This document shows, piece by piece, positions 62,377 through 64,000 of a DNA stretch of 64,000 bases. The notes beneath the pieces were generated by a model, which was given only the letters and a program-made list of their open reading frames with translations, did not search any database and was not told the origin of the DNA. The stretch is from Physcomitrium patens (lineage: Eukaryota > Streptophyta > Bryopsida > Funariales > Funariaceae), in assembly GCF_000002425.4 (NCBI RefSeq), contig NC_037264.1, forward strand, positions 6,836,475-6,900,474, in the 5' to 3' direction. The position numbers were made by a program, and so were the translations under genes. Position 1 is the stretch's first letter; every line of letters starts with the position of its first letter.

Positions 62377-62799
62377 CAAGAACTTATGGATTTTAATTTC
62401 AAGAACTTATGAATTTCAAGAACTTATGAATTGGGAGAATACTTATTTCAATGGTTGAAAGAAGATGAAACAACCACTATACTTGAAACTATTATTGGAT
62501 TAGATATTGATTTTATTCATTAATAAGAAAATTTAATTAAATCATTCCATATAAAAATTCTAAAAAAATAAAAAAAATTCTTAGAAATGATTTTGAGATA
62601 TTAAAGTTGCCTAATGGTGAAGATCAGTTATTTAAGAAAAAATATCTAAGCTTTATTATTTTATATATTGAAGAATGAAAATCAATAGTTTCAAATAAAC
62701 ATCATAAAAGAAGGTTTCATTTTGTAGATGTAAAAAATCTTTCATGTTTTTATGATTTGAAATAGATAGTAGAAAAGAACAAATATGGAATTTCAAGAA

Positions 62800-64000
62800 C
62801 TTACATCTCTAAAATCATTAAGACTTGTACTGAGTGTCAATCTGAAAAATCTAGATTTGAAAGAGTGATTTGTCCAAGAGGTCAATAATATATACAACAT
62901 CGTACAATTCTTCCTATTCAAGAAGAAGAATTTATGAATAATTTAATGGCCAAACATGTGTTGGTATTGAAGCTAATCCATCAATATCAAAGAAAGATAC
63001 ATTATGCCTTAAAGATGGCAATTTGTATGTGCCATTGAAGACAAAAGTTTTGTAGGATGAATATTGATTCAATCAAAAATATTAATAATCATCTAAAAGA
63101 TATGTGGGATGTAAGTTTTTTGTAAAAATTATACATCAAGAAGATGAAAGGCAAGATATTGAAGTTTATGCCAATTCAAGCTATAATGGCAATGATCTTA
63201 GATTAAAGAAGGATTTTATTTTATTTTATTTTATTTACTTATTTATTTATGAGCAATTAATAATTATACTAAGATGTTAAGTAATCTTAATAATATCAAA
63301 TTTGTCTTAAAATATTCTTAGAAATATAAAGATATTTTAAGATAGAAAGCTTTATTGCATGAACAATAAATATTTTATTTATTTTTAGATCCAAAAGAAA
63401 CATCAAATCTATCATCTTGTCTTCAAATAAAAAAAAGATACAATGAAGACAACTATAATGTGGTAAGAAAAATAGTCCGTAAATAGATAAAAAACAAAAA
63501 AATAATTTTCTACCAAGCTTATGATCTAGAGAATCCAATAGTAGAGAAGAAACCATTTATATTAGTGATGCAAATAAAAGACATGCTTGATAGAATAAAA
63601 GATATTACACCAAACTTGACATGGATCATGAACTCATCATTTAAGACCAATAAATAGAATATGTTTTGTATGTTAGAATGTACTCTAATGCAATGGAATT
63701 AGAGATGCCAATTTTTATGATATTTTGTAGGGCTGACAAGGATAGTAGTCAAGAACATCATTATATCTTATAATGTGTGTTGTGTTTCAAAATGTAGGTA
63801 TAATTTGACCAAATGCAATAGCAATTGATAAAAATAATACAAATTATAAGGCTATAATGAGATCCATTAAAAAAGACTATTTATATTGAAAAAATGAAAA
63901 AAATAGTAGAATTCAAGTAAAGTGCCATATGCTTTTGTATTGGTTCTATATAAAAAAAGTATGGATCAAACATTCATTGCCTAAATTATCTAAAATTAAA
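62800..64000 (+). pseudogene. Degenerate MULE-like transposase, cut by the window end
   Basis: Broken frames read in order: a Cys-containing stretch (TCTECQSEKSRFERVICP, near 62820), GIEANPSISKKDTLCLKDGN near 62960, YVGCKFFVKI near 63100, NLTWIMNSSFKTN near 63620, MPIFMIFCRADKDSSQEHH near 63695 and IDKNNTNYKAIMRSIKKD near 63820, then a CHMLLYWFYIKKVW stretch. This order fits the catalytic core of MULE-type transposases (DST-KTN block, PI-YMLC block, second Asp, C-H block), with the first Asp changed to Asn and several stops. The frame changes near 63680. The assignment is by memory of the family. Confidence 0.45.

Noticed and set aside
1-64000. CRISPR, operon or prokaryotic defence system
   Set aside because: Introns, plant-type genes and LTR retrotransposons make this nuclear plant DNA; the only regular array (59072-59422) has no spacers.

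Overview
The window looks like nuclear DNA of a land plant. It has spliced genes with GT-AG introns and T-rich 3' splice sites, a plant-type ASH2 (TRAUCO) gene, a plant-type small gene with a CT-rich leader, and very AT-rich intergenic DNA full of Ty3/gypsy retrotransposons. The retrotransposon type, a chromodomain chromovirus whose integrase tail resembles fungal-type (Tcn1-like) elements, is known to me mainly from mosses and lycophytes, so a bryophyte or lycophyte is my best guess. This rests on pattern recognition, not on a search.

Layout. 1-3722: AT-rich DNA without a gene. 3723-22677: a nest of three related chromoviruses in one orientation. The oldest (3723-22677) is split twice: element 1 (3861-10218) sits in its 5' LTR and element 2 (10777-17158) sits just inside its internal region. 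All three have gag-pol full of stops and frameshifts, mostly explained by C-to-T change. Each also carries remains of an extra reading frame between the chromodomain and the 3' LTR. 22678-27400: intergenic DNA with a TATA-box unit at about 25.46 kb and no recognisable protein. 27408-31441: a minus-strand region with spliced, coding-like but stop-interrupted segments, probably a decaying gene. 32440-41751: SMC1 (cohesin), 19 coding exons and 1218 codons plus stop, with E2F-type sites in its promoter and leader intron and one intron that looks U12-type (AT-AT). 45748-47500 (minus): a 95-residue protein with four 11-residue repeats. 47540-52490: AT-rich DNA with two copies of a palindromic MITE. 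52494-56100 (minus): an ASH2/TRAUCO histone-methylation subunit. 58931-60243: a fold-back DNA transposon with 27 perfect copies of a 13-bp minisatellite in one arm only. 60239-62400: a further palindrome, a 74-bp tandem array and dispersed inverted motifs. 62800-64000: a broken MULE-like transposase that runs off the window.

How it fits together. Three housekeeping-type genes (cohesin core, a small repeat protein, a COMPASS-type chromatin subunit) lie in GC-richer islands between AT-rich, transposon-derived blocks. They form no operon or obvious pathway, although SMC1 and ASH2 both act on chromatin. The most distinctive signals are the transition-only decay of the nested retroelements, the extra 3' reading frame they share, the probable U12 intron in SMC1, the synuclein-like repeat protein and the one-armed minisatellite in the fold-back element. 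No rRNA, tRNA, CRISPR or prokaryotic feature was recognised.
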